A stretch of DNA of 64,000 nucleotides, from the NCBI RefSeq assembly GCF_900142655.1, contig NZ_FRBQ01000010.1, forward strand, positions 62,001 through 126,000, written 5' to 3'. Below the pieces are notes generated by a model. That model was not told the origin of the DNA, did no database searches, and saw nothing but the letters and a program-made list of their open reading frames with translations. Positions 41,968 to 50,646 of the stretch are shown here, piece by piece. The stretch is from Phytopseudomonas punonensis. Lineage in GTDB: Bacteria; Pseudomonadota; Gammaproteobacteria; Pseudomonadales; Pseudomonadaceae. The position numbers and the translations under genes were made by a program. Each line of letters opens with the position of its first letter. Position 1 is the first letter of the stretch.

Positions 41968-42891
41968 TCAGCTGAAGGCCTGGACGATGCGTTCGCGCAG
42001 CTTCGCATCCGGCAAGCGGCCCTGGGCAGCCTTGAGGTTGTCGACCATATAGCGCGGGTTCGAGGTGGCCGGAATCGCCACGGTTACCGCCTCATTGGCG
42101 AGGATGAACTTGAGCAGCAGCTGCGCCCAGGAGGTCGCGTCGATTTCGTTGGCCCACTCTGGCAGCGGTTTGCCCTTCACCCGGCTGAGCAACTGCGCGC
42201 GCTGGAACGGACGGTTGATCAGCGTGGCGATGCCGTTGTCGGCGCAGTAGGGCAGCAGGCGTTTCTCGGCGTTGCGCTCGCCCACCGAGTAGTTGAGCTG
42301 CACGAAGTCGACCTTCTCCTTGGCGAGCACGGCCAGTAGGTCGTCGTGGGCCGACTCGATGTAATGGGTGATGCCGATATAGCGCACCTTGCCCTGCTCA
42401 CGCAGTTCGCGGGCCAGCGCTAGTTGCGTGGTGGTGTCCTGCAGGTTGTGCACTTGCAGCAGGTCCATCTTGTCGGTCTGCAGCGCCTTGAGGCTGGCCT
42501 CGAACTGCGCCAGGCCACGCTCGCGCCCGGTGCTCGACAGCTTGGAGGCAAGAAACGCCTTGCCCTGGGTCTTGGTGCGTTTGAGCAGCTCGCCAGTCAC
42601 CGCTTCGGCAGCGCCGTAGCTGGGCGCGGTGTCGATCAGCGTGCCGCCGCCATTGATAAAGGCGCGCACCACTTCGTCGAGCGGTATCAGGCTGGTGTTG
42701 TCCAGGCTCACGTTGAAGGTTTGCGACGTACCCAGGCCAATCGCCGGCAGGCTCTCGCCGCTGGACGGGATCTTGCGTTGCAGCAGCGGTGACGGATTGG
42801 CGGCGAAGGCAAAGCCGGGCAGCAATTGGCTGCCGGCGGTGATGGTCATCAGGGCAGCGCTGCCCTGCAGAAAATGGCGACGGCTGGGCAT
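41968..42891 (-). CDS. Aldo/keto reductase with Tat signal
   Basis: 307 residues from the ATG of MPSRRHFLQGSAAL; an in-frame ATG four codons upstream is possible. SRRHFLQG is a twin-arginine motif, followed by a hydrophobic stretch and FAFA, so the protein is probably exported folded. The AKR fold is seen in GGGTLIDTAPSYGAAE (Asp and Tyr of the tetrad), LASKL (Lys) and LLQVHNLQD (His). Export of an AKR is uncommon because the family uses NADPH. Substrate unknown. Confidence 0.87.
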   Translation of the reverse strand: MPSRRHFLQGSAALMTITAGSQLLPGFAFAANPSPLLQRKIPSSGESLPAIGLGTSQTFNVSLDNTSLIPLDEVVRAFINGGGTLIDTAPSYGAAEAVTGELLKRTKTQGKAFLASKLSSTGRERGLAQFEASLKALQTDKMDLLQVHNLQDTTTQLALARELREQGKVRYIGITHYIESAHDDLLAVLAKEKVDFVQLNYSVGERNAEKRLLPYCADNGIATLINRPFQRAQLLSRVKGKPLPEWANEIDATSWAQLLLKFILANEAVTVAIPATSNPRYMVDNLKAAQGRLPDAKLRERIVQAFS

Positions 42892-43088
42892 GGCGTGCTC
42901 CATTGCGAAAAGGGCTAGGCAGATGAGGTTAGTCGTCCACTTCGGCCAATCGGTTGCATCGCCAGGATGACTTGTTACCTGTTATGTCGCTCAGCGGGAA
43001 CCATCCAGAGCGCCTGTTCTCAGAAAGAGGCTTTTGCTTCTGCCGCCACGCTCAGGCGGCCTGCTCGAACCTCACAAGGACTTGAACT

Positions 43089-43448
43089 GTGCCCCATCGT
43101 TTCCTGCCCGTGACCTTGCTTGCCGCGCTGACCCTGCTCGGCGGCTGCACCCAGTACCGCGAAGTGCCCCCGCAAACGGCCGAAGGCCAGGCCTGCGTGC
43201 GTAAATGCACCGAGCAGGCAAGCGCATGCAGGCAGCGTGCAGAAGAGTCGTACCAGGGCTTCAAGGTGATCTACGACGCCCAGAATCAGACCTACCAGAA
43301 TTGCCTGCACAACAGCACCCGCGACCCAAACCTCCAGTCGCTGTGCCCGCAGCCCACGGCGATCAGCGGGCCGGACACGAGCATCTGCTCGGACAGCTAC
43401 AAGAGTTGTTTTACCGACTGCGGCGGGCATTACGAGAAGGTCGAGTAG
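43089..43448 (+). CDS. Cysteine-rich lipoprotein of unknown function
   Basis: 119 residues from a GTG 8 bases after AAGGA (MPHRFLPVTLLAALTLLGGCTQ). The lipobox LGGC predicts an outer- or inner-membrane lipoprotein. The mature part carries seven further Cys spaced in pairs (CVRKC, CRQ, NCL, LCP, ICS, CFTDC), suggesting several disulfides in the periplasm. No family recognised. A REP pair and foldback repeat follow. Confidence 0.78.
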   Translation: MPHRFLPVTLLAALTLLGGCTQYREVPPQTAEGQACVRKCTEQASACRQRAEESYQGFKVIYDAQNQTYQNCLHNSTRDPNLQSLCPQPTAISGPDTSICSDSYKSCFTDCGGHYEKVE

Positions 43449-43495
43449 GGCGCCTTAATGGTTGAAAGATGGCGGTAGCGGACGTTTGTGCATTC

Positions 43496-43550
43496 CCTGT
43501 GGGAGCGGGCCATGCCCGCGATTTTTCGCGCGCATGGCGCGCTCCCACAG
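43496..43550. repeat. REP-type palindromic repeat
   Basis: TGTGGGAGCGGGCCATGCCCGCGA is followed by an inverted partner ending GCGCTCCCACAG. Same family as at 39421-39490, with shorter spacing. Confidence 0.85.
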
Positions 43551-43578
43551 TGGATTGGCGAACGGCTGTTTGCTCAGG

Positions 43579-43656
43579 CGTAGGGTGGATGACGCTTTTT
43601 TCATCCACCATTGCGGTTTCGGAGCGGTGGACGGGTGAAGCGTCGTCCACCCTACG
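43579..43656. repeat. 78-base foldback repeat, family B copy 2
   Basis: Ends CGTAGGGTGGATGACGCTT and AAGCGTCGTCCACCCTACG are inverted copies with one mismatch over 19 bases. It matches the copy at 39517-39594 through most of its length, including the central CATCCACCATTGCG/GTCCACCATTGCG block. Confidence 0.8.
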
Positions 43657-43725
43657 TAGCGAACGAGCGCTTCTGCCTTTATGCCGCTCATTCAAGCGCA
43701 CACCCAAGTGATCAAAAGCGACCGC

Positions 43726-44646
43726 TCAGGCGCTCGCCGCCAATTCCTGCAGAAAGCTCTCCAGCACCAAGTGCGGCCGGCGGCCCTTGCGGGTCACCGA
43801 GGCCAGGCTGATGTCGTAGAAGCGCGAATCGGCCTTCAGCGCGCGCAGGCGGCCTTCCTTGATCCACGCCTCGGCGTAGTGGTCGGGCAGGTAGCCGATG
43901 TAGCGCCCGGTGAGGATCAGAAACGCCATGCCTTCGCGGTCCGACGCGCTGGCCGTGCAATTGAGCACGCCGTAGTGGTTCTGGATCTCCGGCGGCAGGC
44001 GAAAGGTCGGCGCGATGGCGTCCTGAGCGTTGAGGCGCTCGTCCGCCAGCTCCTTGTCATCGACATAGAAAAGCGGATGGCCGACCGCGCAATAAAGCCG
44101 CGAGCGTTCGTCGTACAGCGGTTGGTAATCCAGGCCGGAAAGGCCGCCGACCACCGGCACCACGCCGACATGCAGGCGGCCGTCGAGCACGCCTTGCTCG
44201 ACCTCGCTGGGCGGGGTCATGCGGATGTTCACCCGCACGTCCGGCCCGCGTTCCTTGAGGCGGGCGAGGGCGCCGGTGATGCGCATGTGCGGCACCGTCA
44301 CCAGGTTGTCGGTCAGGCCGATGTTCAACTCGCCGCGCAGGTGCTGGTGCAGGCCGTTGACCTCGGTGCGAAAGCTCTCCAGCGCTGCAAGCAGTTGCTG
44401 GGTCGACTGGTACACCTCGCGGCCTTCCTCGGTCAGCGCGAAGCCGGCGCGGCCGCGTTGGCACAGGCGCAGGCCGAGGCGCTGCTCCAGGTCGCTCATC
44501 TGCTGGCTGATCGCCGAACGGCCGATGCCCAGCACGCTCTCTGCGGCAGAAAACCCGCCGCACTCGACCACACTGCGAAACAGCTTGAGCAGGCGGATAT
44601 CGAAGTCGCTGACCTGGGCGAGAGGTTCGGGGCGTCGGCTGCTCAT
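43726..44646 (-). CDS. bauR: LysR-family regulator of the beta-alanine genes
   Basis: 306 residues. The N-terminal helix-turn-helix shows FDIRLLKLFRSVVECGGFSAAES and GIGRSAISQQMSDLEQRLG. The C-terminal effector domain follows. It is divergent from bauA, like bauR (PA0133) in PAO1 by my recollection, and is inferred to activate bauABC in response to beta-alanine. Substrate recognition is not visible in the sequence. Confidence 0.85.
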   Translation of the reverse strand: MSSRRPEPLAQVSDFDIRLLKLFRSVVECGGFSAAESVLGIGRSAISQQMSDLEQRLGLRLCQRGRAGFALTEEGREVYQSTQQLLAALESFRTEVNGLHQHLRGELNIGLTDNLVTVPHMRITGALARLKERGPDVRVNIRMTPPSEVEQGVLDGRLHVGVVPVVGGLSGLDYQPLYDERSRLYCAVGHPLFYVDDKELADERLNAQDAIAPTFRLPPEIQNHYGVLNCTASASDREGMAFLILTGRYIGYLPDHYAEAWIKEGRLRALKADSRFYDISLASVTRKGRRPHLVLESFLQELAASA

Positions 44647-44735
44647 TGTTTAGTCATCACTGAACTGAGGTTAAGAAGAGTCTGGTTTGAGTGACTTTAT
44701 GCCTGTGGCACCTTGGCTGACAACCGACCTATACC

Positions 44736-44790
44736 TGTGGGAGCGGCTTTAGCCGCGATTGCTGCTGATTCTCGCGGCTAAAGCCCCTCC
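44736..44790. repeat. REP-type palindrome in the bauR-bauA intergenic region
   Basis: GGAGCGGCTTTAGCCGCGA and TCGCGGCTAAAGCCCCTCC are inverted copies around an 11-base centre. It lies 43 bases before the bauA start and so falls inside the region that must hold the divergent promoters. Confidence 0.75.
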
Positions 44791-44832
44791 CTCGTTATTC
44801 CCGATCACGCCGCCACTGCCGAGGCCATCGTC

Positions 44833-46179
44833 ATGAACATGCCGCAGACCGCAACGCCGCCCCTGGCCAGCCAGCTCAAGCTGGATGCCCACTGGATGCC
44901 GTTTTCCGCTAACCGCAGCTTCCAGCGCGACCCGCGGATTATCGTCGCCGGCGAAGGCGCCTGGCTGACCGACGACTCCGGTCGCAAGGTCTACGACAGC
45001 CTGTCCGGCCTGTGGACCTGCGGCGCCGGCCATTGCCGCAAGGAAATTCAGGAGGCGGTGGCCAAGCAGCTCGGCACCCTCGATTACTCGCCGGGCTTCC
45101 AGTACGCCCACCCGCTGTCGTTCAAGCTCGCCGAGCAGATGGCCGACCTGATGCCGGGCGAGCTCAACCACGTGTTCTTTACCGGCTCCGGCTCCGAGTG
45201 CGCCGACACCGCCGTGAAGATGGCCAAGGCCTACTGGCGCCTCAAGGGCCAGGCCAGCAAGACCAAGTTCATCGGCCGCGCCCGCGGTTACCACGGCGTG
45301 AATATCGCCGGCACCAGCCTCGGCGGCATCGCCGGCAACCGCAAGATGTACGGCCAGCTGATGGACGTCGACCACCTGCCGCACACCCTGCAGCCGGGCA
45401 TGGCGTTCACCAGGGGGGCAGCCGAGACCGGCGGCGTCGAGCTGGCCAATGAGCTGCTCAAGTTGATCGAACTGCATGACGCCTCGAACATCGCCGCGGT
45501 GATCGTCGAGCCGATGTCCGGCTCGGCCGGCGTCATTGTGCCGCCAGCGGGTTACCTGGAGCGCCTGCGCGAGATCTGCACCCAGCACAACATCCTGCTG
45601 ATCTTCGACGAAGTGATCACCGCCTTTGGGCGCATGGGCAAGTGGACCGGCGCCGAGTACTTCGGCGTCACGCCGGACATCCTCAACGTCGCCAAGCAGA
45701 TCACCAACGGCGCCATCCCCCTGGGTGCGGTGATCGCCAGCCGCGAGATCTACCAGACCTTCATGGGCCAGCCGACGCCCGAGCACATGATCGAATTCAC
45801 CCACGGCTACACCTACTCGGCCCACCCGGTGGCCTGCGCCGCCGGCCTGGCGTCGCTGGAGCTGCTCAAGCGCGAGAACCTGATCCAGCAGGCCGCGGAG
45901 CTGGCGCCCAAGTTCGAGAACGCCATCCATGGCCTCAAGGGCGCCAAGCACGTGGTCGACATCCGCAACTGCGGCCTGGCCGGCGCGATCCAGCTGGCGC
46001 CCCGTGACGGCGACCCGACCATCCGCCCGTACGAGGCCGGTATCGCCCTGTGGAAGGCCGGCTTCTACGTGCGCTTCGGCGGCGACGGCCTGCAGTTCGG
46101 GCCAATGTTCAACGCCAAGATCGAAGACCTCGACCGCGTGTTCAGCGCCGTTGGCGACGCGCTGCAGGGTATCGCCTGA
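44833..46179 (+). CDS. bauA: Beta-alanine:pyruvate aminotransferase (class III)
   Basis: 448 residues, class III PLP aminotransferase. The PLP Lys is in NVAKQITNGAIPLG, the Asp that holds the pyridine N is in LIFDEVITAFGRMG, and GSGSECADTAVKMAKAYWR is conserved. It is nearly colinear with the omega-amino acid:pyruvate transaminase of Pseudomonas, which turns beta-alanine into malonate semialdehyde. bauB begins within the stop codon (TGATG), and bauC follows, giving the complete pathway to acetyl-CoA. Confidence 0.95.
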   Translation: MNMPQTATPPLASQLKLDAHWMPFSANRSFQRDPRIIVAGEGAWLTDDSGRKVYDSLSGLWTCGAGHCRKEIQEAVAKQLGTLDYSPGFQYAHPLSFKLAEQMADLMPGELNHVFFTGSGSECADTAVKMAKAYWRLKGQASKTKFIGRARGYHGVNIAGTSLGGIAGNRKMYGQLMDVDHLPHTLQPGMAFTRGAAETGGVELANELLKLIELHDASNIAAVIVEPMSGSAGVIVPPAGYLERLREICTQHNILLIFDEVITAFGRMGKWTGAEYFGVTPDILNVAKQITNGAIPLGAVIASREIYQTFMGQPTPEHMIEFTHGYTYSAHPVACAAGLASLELLKRENLIQQAAELAPKFENAIHGLKGAKHVVDIRNCGLAGAIQLAPRDGDPTIRPYEAGIALWKAGFYVRFGGDGLQFGPMFNAKIEDLDRVFSAVGDALQGIA

Positions 46180-46466
46180 TGGCCGGTCGACAACACGCGG
46201 TGGCCACCGTGCAGGTGGATAACGACGAAGTGATCGTCACCGAGTGGCGCTTCGTACCCGGTGCTGAAACCGGCCGCCACCGCCATGGCTACGACTATGT
46301 GGTGGTGCCGATGACCGACGGCACCCTGCTGCTGGAAACCGCGGACGGTGACAAGCACGCGACGCTGGTCGCCGGGCAGAGCTACTTCCGCAAGGCGGGC
46401 GTCGAGCACAACGTGGTCAACGCCAGCGACCACGAAGTGGTCTTCGTCGAAACCGAACTCAAGTGA
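46179..46466 (+). CDS. bauB: Small cupin protein BauB
   Basis: 95 residues, a single cupin domain: [21 protein letters not shown] holds two of the metal-binding His, and [17 protein letters not shown] the third. Its ATG overlaps the bauA stop by one base. The exact step is not known; position and size equal bauB (PA0131) from memory. It lies 67 bases before bauC on the same transcript. Confidence 0.85.
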   Translation: MAGRQHAVATVQVDNDEVIVTEWRFVPGAETGRHRHGYDYVVVPMTDGTLLLETADGDKHATLVAGQSYFRKAGVEHNVVNASDHEVVFVETELK

Positions 46467-46533
46467 CCACCCCATTTCCTGCGGCAGCGGCCTGCATCGC
46501 TGCCGCCCAAGCGAACAGCATTCGGAGGACTCA

Positions 46534-48033
46534 ATGACCACCATCCAGCACCTGATCCATGGCCAACTCACCGACGGCCAGGGCGGCCGCAGCGCCGACG
46601 TGTTCAACCCGGCCACCGGCGAAGCGATTCGCCGCGTCGCCCTGGCCGACGTGGCCACCGTGCAGCAGGCCATCGACTCGGCCAAAGAGGCCTTTCCGGC
46701 CTGGCGCAACACGCCGCCGGCCAAGCGCGCCCAGGTGATGTTCCGCTTCAAGCAACTGCTCGAGCAGCACGAAGAAGCCATCGCCAAGCTGATTGCCGAA
46801 GAGCACGGCAAGACCCTCGAAGACGCCGCCGGTGAGCTCAAGCGCGGTATCGAGAACGTCGAATACGCCTGCTCGGCACCGGAGATTCTCAAGGGTGAAT
46901 ACACTCGCAACGTCGGCCCCAACATTGACGCCTGGAGCGACTTTCAGCCGGTCGGCGTGGTCGCCGGCATCACCCCGTTCAACTTCCCGGCCATGGTGCC
47001 GCTGTGGATGTACCCGCTGGCCATCGTCTGCGGCAACTGCTTCATTCTCAAGCCGTCCGAGCGCGACCCCAGCTCCACCCTGTACATCGCCCAACTGCTG
47101 CATGAAGCCGGCCTACCCGCAGGCGTGCTCAATGTGGTGCATGGCGACAAGACGGCGGTGGATGCGCTGATCCAGGCGCCGGAGGTCAAGGCCCTGAGCT
47201 TCGTCGGCTCCACGCCGATCGCCGAATACATCTACGCCGAAGGCAGCAAGCACGGCAAACGCGTGCAGGCCCTGGGCGGCGCCAAGAACCACGCAGTGCT
47301 GATGCCCGACGCCGACCTGGATAACGCCGTCAGCGCATTGATGGGCGCCGCCTACGGTTCCTGCGGCGAGCGCTGCATGGCCATTTCGGTGGCCGTGTGC
47401 GTGGGCGACCAGATCGCCGATGCCCTGGTCGAGCGCATCGTCCCGCAGATCAAGGCCCTGAAGATCGGCGCCGGCACCCAGTGCGGCCTGGACATGGGTC
47501 CGCTGGTTACCGCTGCAGCGAAGGACAAGGTCACCGGCTACATCGAGGCTGGCGTGGCTGCTGGCGCTCAACTGGTGGTCGACGGTCGCGGCCTGAGCGT
47601 TTCCGGCAATGAAAGCGGCTTTTTCCTCGGCGGCAGCCTGTTCGACCGGGTGACCGCGGACATGAGCATCTACACCAACGAGATCTTCGGCCCGGTGCTG
47701 TGCATCGTCCGTGTGGACAGCCTGGAAACCGCCATGAAGCTGATCAACGACCACGAGTACGGCAACGGCACCTGCATCTTCACCCGCGATGGCGAAGCGG
47801 CGCGGCTGTTCTGCGACGAGATCGAAGTGGGCATGGTCGGCGTCAACGTGCCGCTGCCGGTGCCGGTGGCCTACCACAGCTTCGGCGGCTGGAAGCGCTC
47901 GCTGTTCGGTGACCTGCACGCCTACGGCCCGGACGGCGTGCGTTTCTACACCCGCCGCAAGTCGATCACCCAGCGCTGGCCGCAGCGCAAGACCCACGAG
48001 GCGGCGCAGTTTGCGTTTCCCAGCAATAGCTGA
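46534..48033 (+). CDS. bauC: (Methyl)malonate-semialdehyde dehydrogenase (CoA-acylating)
   Basis: 499 residues, ATG 7 bases after CGGAGGA. The catalytic Cys is in [12 protein letters not shown] and the substrate-binding [23 protein letters not shown] is typical of MmsA/BauC. It oxidises malonate semialdehyde to acetyl-CoA, releasing CO2. Its place after bauA and bauB makes the 3-oxopropanoate role more likely than valine catabolism, though mmsA is a near relative. The bauD transporter gene that follows in PAO1 is absent here. A terminator follows directly. Confidence 0.93.
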   Translation: MTTIQHLIHGQLTDGQGGRSADVFNPATGEAIRRVALADVATVQQAIDSAKEAFPAWRNTPPAKRAQVMFRFKQLLEQHEEAIAKLIAEEHGKTLEDAAGELKRGIENVEYACSAPEILKGEYTRNVGPNIDAWSDFQPVGVVAGITPFNFPAMVPLWMYPLAIVCGNCFILKPSERDPSSTLYIAQLLHEAGLPAGVLNVVHGDKTAVDALIQAPEVKALSFVGSTPIAEYIYAEGSKHGKRVQALGGAKNHAVLMPDADLDNAVSALMGAAYGSCGERCMAISVAVCVGDQIADALVERIVPQIKALKIGAGTQCGLDMGPLVTAAAKDKVTGYIEAGVAAGAQLVVDGRGLSVSGNESGFFLGGSLFDRVTADMSIYTNEIFGPVLCIVRVDSLETAMKLINDHEYGNGTCIFTRDGEAARLFCDEIEVGMVGVNVPLPVPVAYHSFGGWKRSLFGDLHAYGPDGVRFYTRRKSITQRWPQRKTHEAAQFAFPSNS

Positions 48034-48052
48034 GGTGGGGTGAGGTAGCGAA

Positions 48053-48080
48053 AAGGCCGATCAGATGATCGGCCTTTTTG
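48053..48080 (+). terminator. Terminator after bauC
   Basis: AAGGCCGATCA and TGATCGGCCTT form an 11-bp stem with a two-base centre (effectively a 4-base loop), followed by TTTTG. Confidence 0.92.
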
Positions 48081-48158
48081 TTGGTGCCCGGAAAGTCGGC
48101 GTGCGGCTCATCTCTGTGGGAGATGAGCTGTGTGAGTAGGAATTGTGAGATCCCCAAC

Positions 48159-48187
48159 TGTGGGAGCGGGCCATGCCCGCGAATCGC
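48159..48187. repeat. Single REP unit
   Basis: TGTGGGAGCGGGCCATGCCCGCGA, the same sequence as in the pairs at 39421 and 43496, without a clear inverted partner close by. Confidence 0.75.
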
Positions 48188-48269
48188 TATCGGCAGCGAC
48201 ACATGGTTTGCGGTTGGGTACCGCACTCCGGCGCCGCCCATCTATCGCCTGAAAAACCGGTTTCGCCCT

Positions 48270-48500
48270 TACGGCGACTCACTTTTTTCAAACGCCGGAA
48301 GGCCGGCCCCGCAAAAAAGTAAGCAAAAACGCTGTGCCCCTGCATCCGGAACTAGGCGTCCCGACTCGCTACGCTCGACTCCCCTCACTCCATCATTGCT
48401 CCGAGGGCCCGCCGCGAAGGGCCATCCCTGGCCCATCGCGGCTCTCGCGGCATCCATGCCGCTCAAGGCTGCCCGCCCGGCCCTCTACACAACGATTTCG
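48270..48500. repeat. Folded Pseudomonas intergenic repeat
   Basis: This gene-free stretch is the sort of long intergenic repeat I recall from many pseudomonads. ACTTTTTT (48281-48288) is inverted as AAAAAAGT (48313-48320), and CCGCGA..GGGCCA with TGGCCC..TCGCGG (48412-48441) gives a 12-bp stem broken by one A-A mismatch around loop TCCC. Open frames across it show no domain and look spurious. It forms the left border of the GC-poor island. Confidence 0.55.
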
Positions 48501-48579
48501 TTCGGCCTTCTGAAGGGGCGATTGGAGTACGACTCATACACCGCGTGGAGTTCTTGCGGGCCAAGTTTTAATAATTGAT

Positions 48580-50400
48580 TTACTTGCTAAGAGGGCCAGA
48601 TGTATTAGTGAATTTTGCAACGCCGTCTTTGGCGTCTAGGAGAAAGAATTTGCTTCTGAAATAGCTGCGATAGCTGAATGTTTCTATCAGGTTTGAAGAA
48701 TCTGATGTGGTCTTGTTCTTTTTGCTAGTAAAATTTGGGTACTTTTTCTTTAAGTTGTTTTCTAAGTCGGTCCAGATTTCATTTATATGGTCTAGATCCT
48801 GTTCGCTGATGTTTGTTCTATCACCAAGCAATAGCGTGCCTATGTAAATTTTTGCATACTGTGTTTGGCTTACCTTGGTGTTTTTTCTTTTTGTAGATGT
48901 TAGTGCTTCATATAGTTTGTACGCGTTAGGGACTCTCTTTATTACTATGGTGTCTTGCTCGTTTAGTTCTTGTAGTTCACTTCGTTGGAATAGCCTTTTT
49001 TGGTTTGTTAGTTCTATTAATCCTTTGCAGCAATAGAAAAGTCTGAAGAACAGGTTTCTTTCGATTATTTGTTGCTCAGATATATATTTGTTATGGAGTC
49101 CGTCAGCGAATTCGCCTCGCTTTCGTTCGTAAAGTAGGCCGCTTTCTTCAAAAAGCACCGATTGGATCTTTTTATGGATTGTGTCGTTGGCTAGTTTGTC
49201 AGCAGTGATTACGGGTGTTTGTTTGTTAGTTGCGTTTGAGATTTCATCTATTAGCTGAAGTTTGGCTTGAGTGTCTGTGTTTGTTACTAGTGTAATTACT
49301 TTTAGCAAGATTTCTTTGTTGTTAAATACAGTTAAGTCTCCTGACTCTTTCTGTTCTTCATAAATCTTGCTTAGAGTATAAGATGTTTGGCCTCCGTTAA
49401 TTATTTGTGGGTTCTTTATTAGGAGTTGTGCTTGGTACTTGATGCCTACTTTCTCGTTTATACTGGTTTCGTCGGATATTATTGTGATTCCGTTGTTGAA
49501 TAAGGCCAGTTCATTGGTTGATGTTTTTTCAATAGTGTTTCTGATGGCTGTATTTACCTGTTGCCCTTCAAGCTCTAAGTGACTTCTTGGGTTGAATTGC
49601 AAAATTGAGTTTTTGTACTTGCTCATTACTTTGGCTATTTCAATTGCGGGTACGAATAAAACAGTTATCTCGCAGTCGTTTGCTTTTGTTGTGACGGTGT
49701 AGCTGATTTTTGTGCCTGAGCTTTTGTTCGAAATGTCGACCGGTATTGTTATTTCGGAGGCAGCAAAATAATTTCCAGACACTACTGGAAAAACAAGTTT
49801 CTCATAGCTTTTCTTAAAATCAAATACCTCGGCGTTATATCCGCCTGTTAAATTCCTTATTTTTTGGCTTGAAACTCCATTTAGATTTGCCAAGATTACA
49901 ATTCTATACTTGTATCTTGCTATGTCATCAATTCTCCCTATTTCTCTCTGTAGTTGTTTTATCTTGCCGTTGTATTCGTTTTGTTCTTCGTCGTGGGTTT
50001 CTCCGTCCAGTATTCGATCAATGTCCATTTGTAGTATTTCTGAAAGAGCTATTTCTTTGGTTTCGAAATTTTTGTTAGTTGTTCTGAATTTTGACTGAAT
50101 TAAGAATATCTGCTTTGTCTCTTTATCTATGTAGTATGCGTCAATGCCGCCGTCATATGAATCGTCTGTAATCCATCTTTCTCGCTCGCTAAAATCAGTT
50201 ATCCCAAACATTACCTTTAGAAAGAGGTGTATGTATGCTCGTGCGCGCGCATTATTTAGGCGATCTTCTTCTGCCTCGGATGGCGTGTATCGCTTGTGTC
50301 CCGAAACTCTGGATTCTTCGCGAATTGTGTCAAGAATTTTGATTAATATTTCGTATTTTTCTTTAGGGGTATGTGCGTGTGTGCTCTCGTTGTTTTTCAC
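48580..50400 (-). CDS. AIPR-family protein with Mrr-like nuclease motif (putative phage defence)
   Basis: 606 residues from GTG at 50400; AGGA lies 11 bases upstream. Residues 76-104 carry a PD-(D/E)XK/Mrr-like site: Asp87 in DGGIDAYY, then Gln102-Ser-Lys104 in LIQSKFR. Residues 260-450 are the AIPR (abortive infection phage resistance) domain, seen in RSHLELEGQQVN, NELALFNNGITII and NPQIINGGQTSYTL. The expected role is nucleic-acid cleavage on phage attack. The gene is strikingly GC-poor (22 of 60 bases G or C in 49021-49080), so it was probably acquired. It stands alone; no methylase or second toxin component lies beside it. Confidence 0.88.
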   Translation of the reverse strand: MKNNESTHAHTPKEKYEILIKILDTIREESRVSGHKRYTPSEAEEDRLNNARARAYIHLFLKVMFGITDFSERERWITDDSYDGGIDAYYIDKETKQIFLIQSKFRTTNKNFETKEIALSEILQMDIDRILDGETHDEEQNEYNGKIKQLQREIGRIDDIARYKYRIVILANLNGVSSQKIRNLTGGYNAEVFDFKKSYEKLVFPVVSGNYFAASEITIPVDISNKSSGTKISYTVTTKANDCEITVLFVPAIEIAKVMSKYKNSILQFNPRSHLELEGQQVNTAIRNTIEKTSTNELALFNNGITIISDETSINEKVGIKYQAQLLIKNPQIINGGQTSYTLSKIYEEQKESGDLTVFNNKEILLKVITLVTNTDTQAKLQLIDEISNATNKQTPVITADKLANDTIHKKIQSVLFEESGLLYERKRGEFADGLHNKYISEQQIIERNLFFRLFYCCKGLIELTNQKRLFQRSELQELNEQDTIVIKRVPNAYKLYEALTSTKRKNTKVSQTQYAKIYIGTLLLGDRTNISEQDLDHINEIWTDLENNLKKKYPNFTSKKNKTTSDSSNLIETFSYRSYFRSKFFLLDAKDGVAKFTNTSGPLSK

Positions 50401-50535
50401 GTTTTGGATATTCCTGATTTTATTTTATATAGTAGTGGCTTGGCTCGATATTGCTAAGCTGCAATCAAATTTTCTAGCCGAGCGCCATCTTGAGTTGCGG
50501 AGCTATTTTTTAAGTTCTTATTTAATCGAAAACTC
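50401..50535. other. GC-poor upstream region of the AIPR gene
   Basis: This AT-rich stretch contains TATATAAAAT-like sequences on the minus strand that could hold the AIPR promoter, but no convincing -35/-10 pair. It joins the island to the broken NYN gene. Confidence 0.4.
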
Positions 50536-50646
50536 GTTTAACGTGAATGTCCTTGAGGAGGCCTTCAACGGCGGCAGCGCATTGTCGGCGTCGATGAGGA
50601 CGGCGAGGTGCTTTTGATGAGCGGCAGGCGCGTTCTTGCTGGCCAT
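50536..50646 (-). pseudogene. Broken 5' end of a NYN-domain (LabA-like) gene
   Basis: From the ATG at 50646, with AAGGAAG 5 bases upstream, the frame reads MASKNAPAAHQKHLAVLIDADNA, the start of NYN-domain RNases. One base is missing near 50580: the next frame then continues AAAVEGLLKDI, as the family requires. Similarity ends near 50541, at the border of the GC-poor island, and no downstream part of the gene is present. It is thus frameshifted and truncated. Confidence 0.7.

Noticed and set aside
48078-48578. A 166-codon plus-strand frame after bauC
   Set aside because: It runs through a REP unit and the long folded repeat, and its product has no domain. Repeats of this type often contain spurious frames.
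50401-50535. A specific -35/-10 promoter for the AIPR gene
   Set aside because: TATATAAAAT-like sequences occur, but no hexamer pair with 16-18 bases of spacing was convincing.
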